Assembly (NCBI GenBank): GCA_002733765.1
Contig: NVWU01000013.1
Location: 1 to 64,000, forward strand
Direction of reading: 5' to 3'
Length of the DNA: 64,000 bases
Source of the DNA: Colwellia sp.
Lineage (GTDB): Bacteria; Pseudomonadota; Gammaproteobacteria; Enterobacterales; Alteromonadaceae
Shown here: piece by piece, positions 9,148 through 18,590 of the stretch
How the letters are laid out: every line of letters begins with the position of its first letter
How positions within the stretch are numbered: the first letter of the stretch is position 1
The notes under the pieces: generated by a model
What the model was told of the DNA's origin: nothing
Database searches by the model: none
Seen by the model: the letters and a program-made list of their open reading frames with translations, nothing else
Program-made: the position numbers and the translations under genes

Positions 9148-9428
9148 TAGTTTACCTAAGCTATTTTTTATGACAGTTGAAACAGCGCATTGGTGATCTT
9201 TATGATGCTTTATTAAATATTTTAGGACTGACACCTGAAGTTTACTATAAAGTAATTTATGCCGTGATTACCCGATTTTAGTTGGGTAAATGCAATGACG
9301 ACTCATTCAATATGTGACAGGTAATGAAAAAAATTAATAATTAAATTCATTAATGAAAATTAGTGAATTTTTTTTTGTTTTTAATGTGTTGAATTTAGAA
9401 TAAAAACACTTTTATTTACATTTTTCTA
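9148..9428 (+). terminator. grpE-dnaK intergenic region with terminator
   Basis: No ORF is supported in this stretch. At 9343-9376 AAATTCATTAAT and ATTAGTGAATTT form a 12-bp stem (one G-U pair) around GAAA, followed by a T run, a likely grpE terminator. The dnaK promoter follows at 9429. Confidence 0.65.
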
Positions 9429-9452
9429 TTGAAAAGTAATTTGCTGACCCCA
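9429..9452 (+). promoter_or_regulatory. Sigma-32-type promoter of dnaK
   Basis: TTGAAA (9429-9434) and CCCCA (9448-9452) are separated by 13 bp, fitting the heat-shock consensus. The transcript leader would be about 80 nt, and GGAGC lies shortly before the dnaK ATG. Confidence 0.8.
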
Positions 9453-9541
9453 CTTACTATTTCAACAACAAATTAGATTTAACTTTTTACTTGAGCCGGA
9501 CAAACGGCGCAGTAATAAAACAATGAATAGGAGCTCCCAAG

Positions 9542-11455
9542 ATGGGTAAAATAATCGGTATTGACCTAGGAACAACTAACTCATGTGTAGCTGTTTTAGA
9601 TGGCGGCAAAGCACGTGTAATAGAAAATGCTGAAGGTGATCGTACAACCCCTTCAATTATTGCTTACACTGCTGAAGGTGAAACGTTAGTTGGACAGCCA
9701 GCTAAACGTCAATCTGTCACTAACCCTACAAATACATTATACGCGATTAAGCGTTTAATCGGTCGTCGTTTTGAAGACGAAGAAGTGCAACGTGATATTA
9801 AAATAATGCCATTTGGTATTGTTAAAGCCGATAACGGTGATGCTTGGGTTACAGCGCGTGATAAAAACGTTGCTCCACCACAAGTTTCTGCTGAAGTTTT
9901 AGCAAAAATGAAAAAAACAGCCGAAGATTATTTAGGTGAAGCAGTAACTGAAGCGGTAATTACTGTTCCTGCTTACTTTAATGATTCACAACGTCAAGCA
10001 ACTAAAGATGCGGGTCGTATTGCGGGCCTTGATGTTAAACGTATTATTAATGAACCAACGGCTGCGGCACTTGCTTACGGTATGGACAAGCAAGAAGGCG
10101 ATAAAGTTATTGCTGTTTACGATTTAGGCGGTGGTACATTTGATATTTCAATTATTGAAATTGATGAAATGGATGGCGAGCATACGTTTGAAGTATTAGC
10201 GACTAATGGTGATACGCATTTAGGTGGTGAAGATTTCGATAACCGTTTAATCAACTACCTTGTTGCTGAATTCAAAAAAGATCAAGGTATGGACTTAACG
10301 TCTGATCCATTAGCAATGCAACGTTTGAAAGAAGCCGCAGAAAAAGCCAAATGTGAGCTTTCTTCAGCGCAACAAACTGATGTTAACTTACCATACATTA
10401 CTGCGGATGCTTCAGGCCCTAAGCACATGAACATTAAAGTAACGCGTGCTAAATTAGAGTCGTTAGTTGAAGACATGGTTAAGGCAACGTTAGAGCCATT
10501 AAAAACTGCGCTTAAAGATGCTGACCTAAAAGTAAGTGACATTGATGATGTTATCTTAGTCGGTGGTCAATCACGTATGCCATTAGTACAAAAAGCGGTA
10601 ACAGACTTTTTTGGTAAAGAGCCACGTAAAGACGTTAACCCTGATGAAGCAGTAGCTGCAGGCGCAGCGATTCAAGCAGGTGTTCTTTCAGGTGATGTAA
10701 CTGACGTACTTCTTTTAGATGTAACGCCATTATCACTTGGTATTGAAACAATGGGTGGTGTGATGACTAAAGTTATCGACAAAAACACGACTATCCCAAC
10801 GAAACAATCTCAAACGTTCTCAACGGCTGATGATAACCAAGCGGCTGTTACTGTACATGTTTGTCAAGGTGAGCGTAAGCAAGCTTCGGCCAACAAATCT
10901 TTAGGTCAATTTAACCTTGAAGGTATCGATGCAGCACCACGCGGTACGCCGCAAATCGAAGTAACTTTCGATATAGATGCTGATGGTATCTTACATGTAA
11001 CTGCTAAAGATAAAAATACCGGTAAAGAGCAAAAAATTACCATTAAAGCGTCTTCAGGTTTATCTGATGAAGAAGTAGAGCAAATGGTAAATGACGCAGA
11101 AGCTAATGCCGATGCCGATGCTAAATTTGAAGAGTTAGTAACTGCACGTAATCAAGCTGATGGCATGATTCATTCTACTCGTAAGCAAGTTGAAGAAGCT
11201 GGTGATGATTTACCAAGCGACGATAAAGAAAAAATTGAAGCTGCAATAACTGAACTTGAAGATGCGGTTAAAGGTGATGATAAAGAAGCGATTGATGCAA
11301 AAACTCAAGCGTTAATGGAAGCATCAGCTAAGTTAATGGAAATTGCTCAAGCTAAGCAACAAGCTCAAGAAGCACCTGAAGGTTCAGCATCTGACGCTGC
11401 ATCTGCGGATGATGTAGTAGATGCTGAGTTTGAAGAGGTTAAAGACGACAAATAA
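9542..11455 (+). CDS. dnaK: Chaperone DnaK (Hsp70)
   Basis: Central Hsp70 chaperone, an ATPase that binds exposed hydrophobic peptides. The nucleotide-binding domain starts [13 protein letters not shown] and has [13 protein letters not shown] near 195; the linker [15 protein letters not shown] is near 390; the C-terminal tail ends [11 protein letters not shown], the EEVKD-type motif for co-chaperone contact. Length 637, essentially identical to E. coli (638). It is preceded by a sigma-32-like promoter and followed by dnaJ after 223 bp. Confidence 0.98.
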   Translation: MGKIIGIDLGTTNSCVAVLDGGKARVIENAEGDRTTPSIIAYTAEGETLVGQPAKRQSVTNPTNTLYAIKRLIGRRFEDEEVQRDIKIMPFGIVKADNGDAWVTARDKNVAPPQVSAEVLAKMKKTAEDYLGEAVTEAVITVPAYFNDSQRQATKDAGRIAGLDVKRIINEPTAAALAYGMDKQEGDKVIAVYDLGGGTFDISIIEIDEMDGEHTFEVLATNGDTHLGGEDFDNRLINYLVAEFKKDQGMDLTSDPLAMQRLKEAAEKAKCELSSAQQTDVNLPYITADASGPKHMNIKVTRAKLESLVEDMVKATLEPLKTALKDADLKVSDIDDVILVGGQSRMPLVQKAVTDFFGKEPRKDVNPDEAVAAGAAIQAGVLSGDVTDVLLLDVTPLSLGIETMGGVMTKVIDKNTTIPTKQSQTFSTADDNQAAVTVHVCQGERKQASANKSLGQFNLEGIDAAPRGTPQIEVTFDIDADGILHVTAKDKNTGKEQKITIKASSGLSDEEVEQMVNDAEANADADAKFEELVTARNQADGMIHSTRKQVEEAGDDLPSDDKEKIEAAITELEDAVKGDDKEAIDAKTQALMEASAKLMEIAQAKQQAQEAPEGSASDAASADDVVDAEFEEVKDDK

Positions 11456-11603
11456 TTTTTCATTCACGCAGTTGTTATGCTATCGCTTAATTTCATGGTT
11501 AAGATACTCACGTATAGTCTACGTTTCGTACCTTTGCCTTGTACTCAAGCAACATAGTTTAACCTGAGTGATTAAAATATTGCTTGTTAGTTAAGTAAAA
11601 TAA

Positions 11604-11627
11604 AAGCGCTGATTATTATCGGCGCTT
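11604..11627 (+). terminator. Hairpin between dnaK and dnaJ
   Basis: AAGCGCTGAT and ATCGGCGCTT form a 10-bp stem (one G-U pair) with loop TATT. Only a short T-rich stretch follows, so it may give partial termination or attenuation between dnaK and dnaJ. Confidence 0.5.
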
Positions 11628-11678
11628 CTTACGTTATAGCTTTCGTTAAGTTAAGTGGTCAAATAAAAGAAGTCATTT

Positions 11679-12818
11679 ATGTCAAAACGTGATTATTATG
11701 AAACGCTTGGAGTTTCAAAAAGCGCTGAAGAAAAAGAAATAAAAAAAGCCTATAAAAAATTAGCGATGAAGTTTCATCCTGATCGTACCCAGGGTGATAA
11801 AGCAAAAGAAGAAACCTTTAAAGAAATTCAAGAAGCATATGAAATTTTAAAAGACGATCAAAAACGCGCTGCTTATGATCAATATGGTCATGCTGCTTTT
11901 GAACAGGGCGGTCATGGTGGTGGCGGTCATGGTGGTCATGGCGATTTTGGTGATGCATTTGGTGATATTTTTGGTGATATTTTTGGTGGTGGTCGTAGCC
12001 GAGGTGGTCGTCAATCACGTGCACAGCGAGGCTCTGATTTACGCTATAACGTAGAGTTAAGCTTAGAAGATGCTGTTAAAGGTAAAAGCTTAGAAATTAA
12101 AGTACCTACTTTTGTTAGTTGTGAACCGTGTGATGGCTCAGGAGCTAAAAAAGGAACGAGCGCTAAAACTTGTAGTACTTGTCATGGTCACGGGCAAGTA
12201 CAAATGCGTCAAGGACTATTCGCTGTTCAGCAAACCTGTCCAACTTGTAGTGGTAAAGGAAAAGTTATTGCTAGTCCTTGTCCCTCATGTCGTGGTCAAG
12301 GCCGAGTTGAAAAAACTAAAACCTTGTCAGTTAAAATTCCAGCAGGTGTAGATACGGGTGACAGAATTCGCTTATCTGGTGAAGGTGAAGCGGGTGAATA
12401 TGGCGCTGCATCGGGTGATTTGTACGTACAAGTCAATGTACGTGATCATGAAATTTTTGTACGTGATGAAAACCATTTATATTGTGAAGTGCCTATTAGT
12501 TTTGTTACTGCTGCGTTAGGTGGTGAAATTGAGGTGCCGACATTAGGCGGTAAAGTTAAACTTAAAGTACCAAAAGAAACACAAACGGGCAAAATGTTCC
12601 GTTTACGTGGTAAAGGTGTTAAATCAGTACGTAGTTCTACTACTGGTGATTTGATGTGTAAAGTAGTACTTGAAACGCCAATTAATTTATCTGGTGACCA
12701 AGCTGACTTATTACGTCAGTTAGAAGAAAAAATGAGTAAAAGTAGCAAAAAGCATAGCCCGAAAGAAACCGGTTTCTTTGATGGCGTAAAAAAGTTTTTT
12801 GATGATCTAAAAAGTTAA
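11679..12818 (+). CDS. dnaJ: Co-chaperone DnaJ (Hsp40)
   Basis: Stimulates DnaK ATPase and delivers substrates. The J domain carries the HPD motif (KFHPDRT, about 33). A Gly/Phe-rich linker with histidines follows (about 72-115), then a zinc-binding region with four CxxCxGxG repeats: [24 protein letters not shown] and CPSCRGQG, and the substrate-binding C-terminal domains. Length 379, as in E. coli (376). A strong terminator follows. Confidence 0.98.
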   Translation: MSKRDYYETLGVSKSAEEKEIKKAYKKLAMKFHPDRTQGDKAKEETFKEIQEAYEILKDDQKRAAYDQYGHAAFEQGGHGGGGHGGHGDFGDAFGDIFGDIFGGGRSRGGRQSRAQRGSDLRYNVELSLEDAVKGKSLEIKVPTFVSCEPCDGSGAKKGTSAKTCSTCHGHGQVQMRQGLFAVQQTCPTCSGKGKVIASPCPSCRGQGRVEKTKTLSVKIPAGVDTGDRIRLSGEGEAGEYGAASGDLYVQVNVRDHEIFVRDENHLYCEVPISFVTAALGGEIEVPTLGGKVKLKVPKETQTGKMFRLRGKGVKSVRSSTTGDLMCKVVLETPINLSGDQADLLRQLEEKMSKSSKKHSPKETGFFDGVKKFFDDLKS

Positions 12819-12847
12819 TAATTAATTTTTAGTTAATAATACATCCC

Positions 12848-12887
12848 AATAGCCACAAAAAGATCACTCTTCTTGTGGCTATTTTTT
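12848..12887 (+). terminator. dnaJ terminator
   Basis: AATAGCCACAA pairs with TTGTGGCTATT, followed by a T run ending at 12887. It also separates dnaJ from the convergent gene at 12890. Confidence 0.85.
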
Positions 12888-12889
12888 AT

Positions 12890-13723
12890 TTAAAAACCAA
12901 CCTTTCTATTTATTGTACGAACCACATAAATGGAGAGAAAAAGTAATAGTACGACAATTGAAAAACTTCCGCCGTGACTTATTTCAATAACCTCAATATA
13001 GGGTTCATTGTATGGTTCATCATAATCGGCACTTTCCAGTGATAAAGCGTACAATGCATTACTGTCGTCTGAACTAAAACTTGCCACAGTGTCGTTATAA
13101 CCTACTTGGTATAAATCAATTAATATATCGTAGTGATCAGTAGAGTAACCGGATAAAAAGGTAGTAATTACTTCATACTCATCCAAGTCAGTATCGCCTT
13201 CTATAATAAAGCTATCAGTGGTGTAATAGTGTGTCCAAGGGCCACCATTTTTGCTGATATATAATAAAGCATACACTTCAGCCCATTGACTCTCGGTATA
13301 ACTGATTATGTCAGCATCAAAACTAACACTAAATGTTTGATAAAAGCCATCACCGTCATAATCATCTTGCAATAGCGTTGTTGCACCATAAATAGTAAAA
13401 TCGGGATAGTGTGCATAGTTGCTGTAGCTTTTACTACGCACTAACGGTGTTATTTTTGATGGTTTATTGGTTTTACTTTTTAGTATTTCAGCTCTGGTTT
13501 TACCTGTCGCTTTGCCAATATCTTGGTCAACAATAGACGTCGCTGTATTTTCTTTGGCAATAGCGAGTCTACTATCAGTTGTAATGTTTTTAGATAATTG
13601 CCCGAATGAAATACTGGTGCGCTCTTCGGCAATTGCGTAGTTACTAACAATTGAGCTTGCTAGTAGTAATATGCCTACAACACTCTTGTTAATAAATTTT
13701 TTGATCATCACCTTAGTCATCAT
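12890..13723 (-). CDS. Choice-of-anchor H-like exported protein, GlyGly-CTERM type
   Basis: Exported protein of 277 residues. A signal peptide (about 1-33, ending NYAIA) is followed by a linker and a domain of about 140 residues rich in aromatic and acidic residues (DDYDGDGFYQTFSVSFDADI is its most conserved-looking part). The C-terminus is HGGS, a hydrophobic segment and a basic end (RTINRK), the layout of GlyGly-CTERM sorting signals cut by rhombosortase. This resembles the choice-of-anchor H family; the function is unknown. It is divergent from the PepSY gene and shares an intergenic region with two TTCAG-type operators, so control by the neighbouring two-component system is likely. Confidence 0.65.
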   Translation of the reverse strand: MMTKVMIKKFINKSVVGILLLASSIVSNYAIAEERTSISFGQLSKNITTDSRLAIAKENTATSIVDQDIGKATGKTRAEILKSKTNKPSKITPLVRSKSYSNYAHYPDFTIYGATTLLQDDYDGDGFYQTFSVSFDADIISYTESQWAEVYALLYISKNGGPWTHYYTTDSFIIEGDTDLDEYEVITTFLSGYSTDHYDILIDLYQVGYNDTVASFSSDDSNALYALSLESADYDEPYNEPYIEVIEISHGGSFSIVVLLLFLSIYVVRTINRKVGF

Positions 13724-13772
13724 ATAATCCTATGTAAGGTTTACTTGTTGTTAAGGCTATTAAAGCGTAATG

Positions 13773-13829
13773 AAGCTGAATGTAAGCTGAACATTTTAAT
13801 GAATCGTTATTATTCAGCTAATGTTCAGT
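13773..13829. promoter_or_regulatory. Two 11-bp-period operator sites in a divergent intergenic region
   Basis: GCTGAAT at 13775-13781 and GCTGAAC at 13786-13792 form a direct repeat with an 11-bp period on one strand. TTCAG at 13813-13817 and 13824-13828 form the same repeat in the other orientation. One helical-turn tandem repeats are typical of OmpR/PhoP-family response regulator boxes, and such a regulator is encoded at 14471. Confidence 0.65.
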
Positions 13830-13888
13830 TGCGAAGACGTATTATTTTAAATAAGCTATAGCCATTAATGACAGCATTCGGAAAAATA

Positions 13889-14200
13889 ATGAAACTTGTT
13901 TTATCTTTAATTATTATTTTACTCATTACTTTTATGAATACCTTTTCTGTGCCGGCTGTTGCTCAAGGAAGCTTCGCGGCAGCAATAAGTACAATGAAAG
14001 TTAATCAGCAAAGTAGTAAGCAGCAAGTACGGGTTAAAAACGCTAAACAGGCTGCTCAACTGGCTCAGAGCCGCTTTGGTGGTAAAGTGCTTAAAGTACA
14101 AGCACAAAAATCCGGCTATAGAGTTAAGCTGATTAAGAAAAATGGTCATATTATTGCTGTTTTTGTTGATGCCAACTCTGGCCGAATTAGTGGGCGGTAA
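13889..14200 (+). CDS. PepSY-domain exported protein
   Basis: Small exported protein of 103 residues from ATG 13889 (GGAA upstream; an in-frame ATG at 13868 adds seven residues). A signal peptide (about 1-26, ending AVAQG) is followed by a single PepSY-like unit with AAQLAQSRFGGKVLKVQ and VFVDANSGRISGR. PepSY proteins next to PhoP/PhoQ-type genes are commonly thought to modulate sensing or peptidase activity in the periplasm. It is upstream of the response regulator gene but separated from it by a repeat element of about 267 bp. Confidence 0.8.
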   Translation: MKLVLSLIIILLITFMNTFSVPAVAQGSFAAAISTMKVNQQSSKQQVRVKNAKQAAQLAQSRFGGKVLKVQAQKSGYRVKLIKKNGHIIAVFVDANSGRISGR

Positions 14201-14467
14201 GATACCCATGACACTTCAAGATGCGAGTTTCAGGATGTCTGAGCGACTCATGAATAAGGCGCATCTTTTTATTAATGGCTATTCCCTTAAAAATAGATGC
14301 AACGAAATGCATGATTTGCTCAGGCATCCCCACGGGGCTGGTTTAGAAACGCTTTATGCTACATTATTGATTTCGACAAGGGAGCAACCATTCTCTTCAA
14401 TCAATCTTTGCCTAAAGACGTTTCTAATTCCAGCTGAATCCTGCATATTGAAGTAACATGGGTATAG
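14201..14467. mobile_element. MITE-like palindromic repeat element
   Basis: The left end GATACCCATGACACTTCAAG and the reverse complement of the right end, TATACCCATGTTACTTCAAT, match at most positions, giving imperfect terminal inverted repeats of about 35 bp. Inside is a second inverted pair, GGTTTAGAAACG near 14340 and CGTTTCTAATTCC near 14419. No intact transposase is encoded. Size and architecture fit a non-autonomous MITE. It begins at the PepSY stop codon and ends 3 bp before the response regulator ATG. Confidence 0.7.
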
Positions 14468-14470
14468 ATT

Positions 14471-15145
14471 ATGCGTTTATTACTGATAGAAGATGATATT
14501 GTGCTGCAGACAAATTTAAAACAGCATTTATTAGCGGCAAACTATTTGGTTGATGTAGCCAGTGATGGCGAAACTGGATTATTTCAGGGGTTAGAGTACC
14601 CTTATGACGCCGCGGTAATTGATATTGGTTTACCCATTATTGATGGCATTAGTGTTATTAAAACGTTACGAGAAAAAAATAAAATCTTTCCCATTTTGGT
14701 GCTTACAGCACGTAACAGCTGGCAAGATAAAGTCGCTGGTTTAGATGCCGGTGCAGATGATTACCTGACGAAACCTTTCCATGGAGAGGAGTTACTTGCA
14801 CGCTTAAATGCGCTTATTCGTCGTTCGGCAGGACAAGCAAGTCCACTAATAAAAAATGGCCCGTTATCTATTAATACTAAAAGTCTACAGGTTGAAGTGA
14901 ATCACCAAGTAGTAAAACTAAGCGGTTCGGAATATAAATTGCTTGAATATATGATGCTGCACCTTGATGAAGTTACCTCGAAAGCGGTATTAACTGAACA
15001 TATTTATGATCAGGACTTTGATTTAGACTCTAACGTCATTGAAGTGTTTATTCGTCGGCTACGTAAGAAGCTAGATCCTAACAATGACCATGGTTTTATC
15101 GAAACGCTGCGCGGGCACGGTTATAAATTAAAGCGCTACTCTTAA
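14471..15145 (+). CDS. OmpR/PhoP-family response regulator
   Basis: Two-component DNA-binding regulator, 224 residues. The receiver domain has the acidic pair EDD (7-9), phospho-acceptor Asp51 (AVIDIGLP), and LTAR and DYLTKPF for the switch Thr and Lys. The C-terminal winged helix (about 125-224) ends with SNVIEVFIRRLRKKL and the hairpin GHGYKLKR. It is followed after 2 bp by its kinase. Tandem 11-bp-period repeats near this cluster are the likely binding sites. It is closest in type to PhoP/QseB; the stimulus is unknown. Confidence 0.92.
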   Translation: MRLLLIEDDIVLQTNLKQHLLAANYLVDVASDGETGLFQGLEYPYDAAVIDIGLPIIDGISVIKTLREKNKIFPILVLTARNSWQDKVAGLDAGADDYLTKPFHGEELLARLNALIRRSAGQASPLIKNGPLSINTKSLQVEVNHQVVKLSGSEYKLLEYMMLHLDEVTSKAVLTEHIYDQDFDLDSNVIEVFIRRLRKKLDPNNDHGFIETLRGHGYKLKRYS

Positions 15146-15147
15146 CG

Positions 15148-16539
15148 ATGAAAGCAATAATAAAAACAAAAGTGATTACTACTCCTTTTTGGCAAATAAA
15201 CTCATTAAAGGTTAGGGTATTGTTAAGTACTCTAGTGATGACTATTGTTATGTTGCCTGTTATTGGTCTGACGTTAACTAATGCTTTTGAACGACAATTA
15301 ACGGTTGCAATGAAAAATGAACTTATCGCCTATAGTTATTCCATTTTAACTGTTGCAGAAGTTGATGAGCGTCAGTTGTTAATGCCTGAATACTTGCTAG
15401 AAAATCAATTTAATATCAGTCGATCTGGCTTGTATGCACTGATAAATTCGCACTCTAAACAACATTTTTTAACTGAAAAGTTATGGCAATCACAGTCATT
15501 GTTAACGTTACCATTACAGGCGTTATCCGCTGAATTTATTCCGTCACCAAATATAGGCGAAAGTGAATTCTCTTCGGTTACAATTGAAGGAAGAAAGCAT
15601 TTACTTTATAGCTTTAGTGTTAGCTTTTCTGATAATGCTCAGCCATTCTCTATCACTTTACATTTACTTAAAGATCAAAAAGAATTTTTGCTTGCGCTAA
15701 ACGATTTCAAACAGCAATTATGGAGTTGGCTTATTATTTTAATGCTAGTGTTTATCGTCATTCAAGCCGCTTGGCTATTATGGACATTGAAGCCGTTAAA
15801 AGTGTTAGCGCATGAACTAACGCATATCGAGCAAGGTAGTAAAAATGCATTAGAGGCACATTATCCACTTGAGTTACAACAAGTTACTTCACAGCTAAAT
15901 ACCTTGTTATTAACTGAACAAAATCAACGTAAACGCTATCGTAATGCTTTATCTGATTTGGCGCACAGTTTAAAAAATCCACTGGCCGTTATGCAGAGCC
16001 AACCGGGTTTATCAACAGACGCACATCAGCAAATTAGTTTGATTAATAATATTATCGAACATCAGCTAAAGCGAGCGCAAAGTGCAGGTGAGTCTTCATG
16101 GCATTTAGGGGTAGCGGTGAAACCGTTATTAGATAAACTTATTTCCAGCTTGATGAAAATTTATCAAGAAAAGCAATTACGGTTTACTGTTGAGGTTGAT
16201 AATAATGTTTTATTTAAGGGCGATGAAGCTGATTTGATGGAAATACTAGGGAATGTTGTAGACAATGCCTGTAAAGCGGCAAAATCCGCAGTGACGGTTA
16301 CGGTAAAAGCAAACCATACACAATTAACCATAAAAATTGAAGACGATGGTGTAGGTATTGAACCATCACAACAACAAGCTATTCTAGCGCGTGGAACAAG
16401 AGCTGACACCTATCATGCAGGCCATGGTATTGGCTTAGCCATTGTGCGAGATTTAGTTAGTAGTTATCAAGGGCAATTATTGATTACTACTTCTACATCA
16501 CTTGGTGGTGCTGCTTTTCTACTAACTTTTCAATACTAA
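15148..16539 (+). CDS. PhoQ-like sensor histidine kinase
   Basis: Membrane sensor kinase, 463 residues. Two membrane segments (about 24-46 and 191-212) enclose a periplasmic domain of about 145 residues. Then come a HAMP-like linker, the H-box LAHSLKNPLA with His273, the N-box NVVDNACKAA, the G1 box EDDGVGI and a G2 region HGIGLAIVRDLV. The ILARGTRADT stretch between the G boxes resembles PhoQ. The partner is the adjacent response regulator. A TTCAG operator and the DUF3300 gene follow. Confidence 0.9.
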   Translation: MKAIIKTKVITTPFWQINSLKVRVLLSTLVMTIVMLPVIGLTLTNAFERQLTVAMKNELIAYSYSILTVAEVDERQLLMPEYLLENQFNISRSGLYALINSHSKQHFLTEKLWQSQSLLTLPLQALSAEFIPSPNIGESEFSSVTIEGRKHLLYSFSVSFSDNAQPFSITLHLLKDQKEFLLALNDFKQQLWSWLIILMLVFIVIQAAWLLWTLKPLKVLAHELTHIEQGSKNALEAHYPLELQQVTSQLNTLLLTEQNQRKRYRNALSDLAHSLKNPLAVMQSQPGLSTDAHQQISLINNIIEHQLKRAQSAGESSWHLGVAVKPLLDKLISSLMKIYQEKQLRFTVEVDNNVLFKGDEADLMEILGNVVDNACKAAKSAVTVTVKANHTQLTIKIEDDGVGIEPSQQQAILARGTRADTYHAGHGIGLAIVRDLVSSYQGQLLITTSTSLGGAAFLLTFQY

Positions 16540-16555
16540 TTCTCAATACTGACTG

Positions 16556-16571
16556 TTCAGCTTGCGTTCAG
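16556..16571 (+). promoter_or_regulatory. TTCAG-N6-TTCAG operator upstream of the DUF3300 gene
   Basis: TTCAG at 16556-16560 and 16567-16571 repeat with an 11-bp period, the same spacing and sequence as the sites at 13775-13792 and 13813-13828. It lies just after the sensor kinase stop and 50 bp before the DUF3300 start. Confidence 0.65.
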
Positions 16572-16583
16572 TTTCTTGTTGGT

Positions 16584-16614
16584 ATCCTTATAACCAGTTA
16601 ATGATTATAAGGAT
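16584..16614 (+). promoter_or_regulatory. Hairpin covering the Shine-Dalgarno of the DUF3300 gene
   Basis: ATCCTTATAA (16584-16593) and TTATAAGGAT (16605-16614) are perfect complements around an 11-nt loop. The right arm contains the AAGGA ribosome-binding site for ATG 16622, so the folded leader would hide it. Confidence 0.55.
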
Positions 16615-16621
16615 CGTCATA

Positions 16622-17854
16622 ATGAAAAACATTATATTTTATCTAGGCCTACTTGTTAGTACGTTGGTGAGTTTTACCACGACAGCTGAGCAAGAAGCGC
16701 AAACATTTAGCGATGCGGAGCTGGCGCAAATGCTAGCACCTATTGCGTTATACCCCGACAGTTTATTAACACATATTTTAATTGCTTCAACATACCCTAT
16801 CGAAATTATAGAGGCTCATCGTTGGTTGAAAAAAAATGACAACCTAGATACTGAGCAAAAAACTCAGTTATTAGAGGTTTTTGATTGGGATGCTAGTGTG
16901 AAAGCGTTAATTCCATTTGAACGGGTACTTAGTCGATTAAGTGAAGACTTAAGTTGGACACAAGCACTCGGTGATGCTTTTTTGCAAGATGAATCAGGGG
17001 TGTTGCTGAGTATTCAAACGTTGAGAAAACAAGCGAAGCAAGCGGGTAGTCTGAAAAAAATGGACAATATGGATATTCGTTACGAAGATAGTAATATACT
17101 TATTTTGCCGAGAGAAAAAGAGGTGGTTTATGTGCCTTACTATGATTCACGCGTAGTCTATGGTTCATGGTTTTGGGCCGCATACCCACCGGTTTATTGG
17201 CATTCTTACCACCGTGAATATGTAAGCCGCCATCGTCCTTTTTATTGGCATACAGGTGTTCATATTACGTTTAATTATTTCTTTAGTGCTTTTCATTGGC
17301 ATAATCGTCATGTGGTTGTTGTTGCTCCACATCGCGTTCATTACCGTAACTACTCTCAGCGTCCACGTCGTTTAATTGCTCATGGAGGTTACGCTAAACG
17401 CTGGTCTCACCAATCTTCTCATCGAAAAGGTGTAGCTTATCGAACTAAAAAAACCAGTGAAAAGTATTATAGTAAGCGTGTAGGTGTTCATCGTATTCAT
17501 AATCAATCAAACAAGAGTCATCATAACTTTAAGAAAAATTTACATCGTTATAATCATTTATCACATAAAGCAAAAGGGGATGTTAAGCATAAGGTAAAGC
17601 ACGATAAAGTGCAGGCTAACTCTGCCACTAAACAGTTTGCTTCACATCATAAGCCTCGCAATACAAGTACTCATCATTACAAGCAAAGTCGTAGAGTAAA
17701 TGAGCATTCGAGAAAATTAAAAACACATTTAAGTAAGCGTGATACTTTATCAATGAGAAAACAACATCCGCATAGAGCTAATAAATCTAATAGATCTGTA
17801 AGCCATAAAAGCGCGTCAACTAAAAGGCATTACTCGAACAGCTCGAAGAGATAA
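16622..17854 (+). CDS. DUF3300 domain protein
   Basis: Exported protein of unknown function, 410 residues from ATG 16622, chosen because AAGGA lies 9 nt upstream and a signal peptide (about 1-22) starts there. The DUF3300 domain runs from DAELAQMLAPIALYPDSLL to about residue 170 (EKEVVYVPYYDSRVVYGSW). The rest is an extremely His/Lys/Arg/Ser-rich tail, beginning with aromatic His-rich blocks and ending in low-complexity basic sequence, perhaps binding metals, anionic polymers or envelope components. It is probably controlled by the upstream two-component system through the operator at 16556. Confidence 0.8.
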   Translation: MKNIIFYLGLLVSTLVSFTTTAEQEAQTFSDAELAQMLAPIALYPDSLLTHILIASTYPIEIIEAHRWLKKNDNLDTEQKTQLLEVFDWDASVKALIPFERVLSRLSEDLSWTQALGDAFLQDESGVLLSIQTLRKQAKQAGSLKKMDNMDIRYEDSNILILPREKEVVYVPYYDSRVVYGSWFWAAYPPVYWHSYHREYVSRHRPFYWHTGVHITFNYFFSAFHWHNRHVVVVAPHRVHYRNYSQRPRRLIAHGGYAKRWSHQSSHRKGVAYRTKKTSEKYYSKRVGVHRIHNQSNKSHHNFKKNLHRYNHLSHKAKGDVKHKVKHDKVQANSATKQFASHHKPRNTSTHHYKQSRRVNEHSRKLKTHLSKRDTLSMRKQHPHRANKSNRSVSHKSASTKRHYSNSSKR

Positions 17855-17870
17855 AATAAATAATGGGGTA

Positions 17871-18341
17871 TTAGTCTTGTTGAAAGTCAGGTAATACACC
17901 ACTGCGGCTATGTTCAAATACTAATGAAGTTTCCACCGTGGTAACTTCATCTCGCGATGTGATCTTTTTAAAAACAAACTGGCGTAAATGTTCACTGTCT
18001 TGAACTGACATGTGAATGAAATAATCATAACTGCCACCCATATGATAAAGGTTTAATATCTCAGGGTATTTTAATAAATCATCTCTAAATTTATTCACAA
18101 TTTTTTCAGAATAAGGTTTCAAACGAATAGCCGCAATAGCTTCAATATTACCACCAATGGTTTTTAGGTTAACATCAATAAAGGCACCTTTTATCACCCC
18201 ATTTTGTTTAAGGCGTTTTACTCGCTCTAAACAGGTTGATGGGGCAATTCCTATTTTAGCGGCTAATTCTTTATTAGTGATATCCGCATCATTATACAAA
18301 AGTGTTAAAATGCGAAGGTCTATATTATCGAGTTTTTTCAT
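17871..18341 (-). CDS. Lrp/AsnC family regulator
   Basis: DNA-binding protein of 156 residues. The N-terminal helix-turn-helix contains LDNIDLRILTLLYNDADITN and the recognition region IGIAPSTCLERVKRL. The C-terminal RAM ligand-binding domain (about 65-150) has the MGGSYDYFIHM stretch. The ligand cannot be assigned; an amino acid is typical. It is convergent with the DUF3300 gene and divergent from nhaA. Confidence 0.93.
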   Translation of the reverse strand: MKKLDNIDLRILTLLYNDADITNKELAAKIGIAPSTCLERVKRLKQNGVIKGAFIDVNLKTIGGNIEAIAAIRLKPYSEKIVNKFRDDLLKYPEILNLYHMGGSYDYFIHMSVQDSEHLRQFVFKKITSRDEVTTVETSLVFEHSRSGVLPDFQQD

Positions 18342-18590
18342 TACTTACCTATAAAAATTACTACTAAAATTATTTGAATACTACACTTTCTTAACCTAAT
18401 TAGACTAATTATAAAGTAATTTTTTTGTATTTACTTCGTTTATATTGTACTTATCCGAATTTTTACTGAATTATACCTATTTTCAATTTAACAGTTGCCT
18501 TGATTATTGCATATGACATATTATGTCTAATATCATAGTATTTATTTAATTTGACTGTTTGTCTTAACAAAGATAAACAAAAGGAAAAAC

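Noticed and set aside
11818-12024. His-rich antisense ORF in dnaJ
   Set aside because: Complement of the Gly/Phe/His-rich linker of DnaJ.
14142-14456. 104-codon ORF overlapping the PepSY gene end
   Set aside because: It runs through the MITE-like inverted-repeat element and has no family resemblance.
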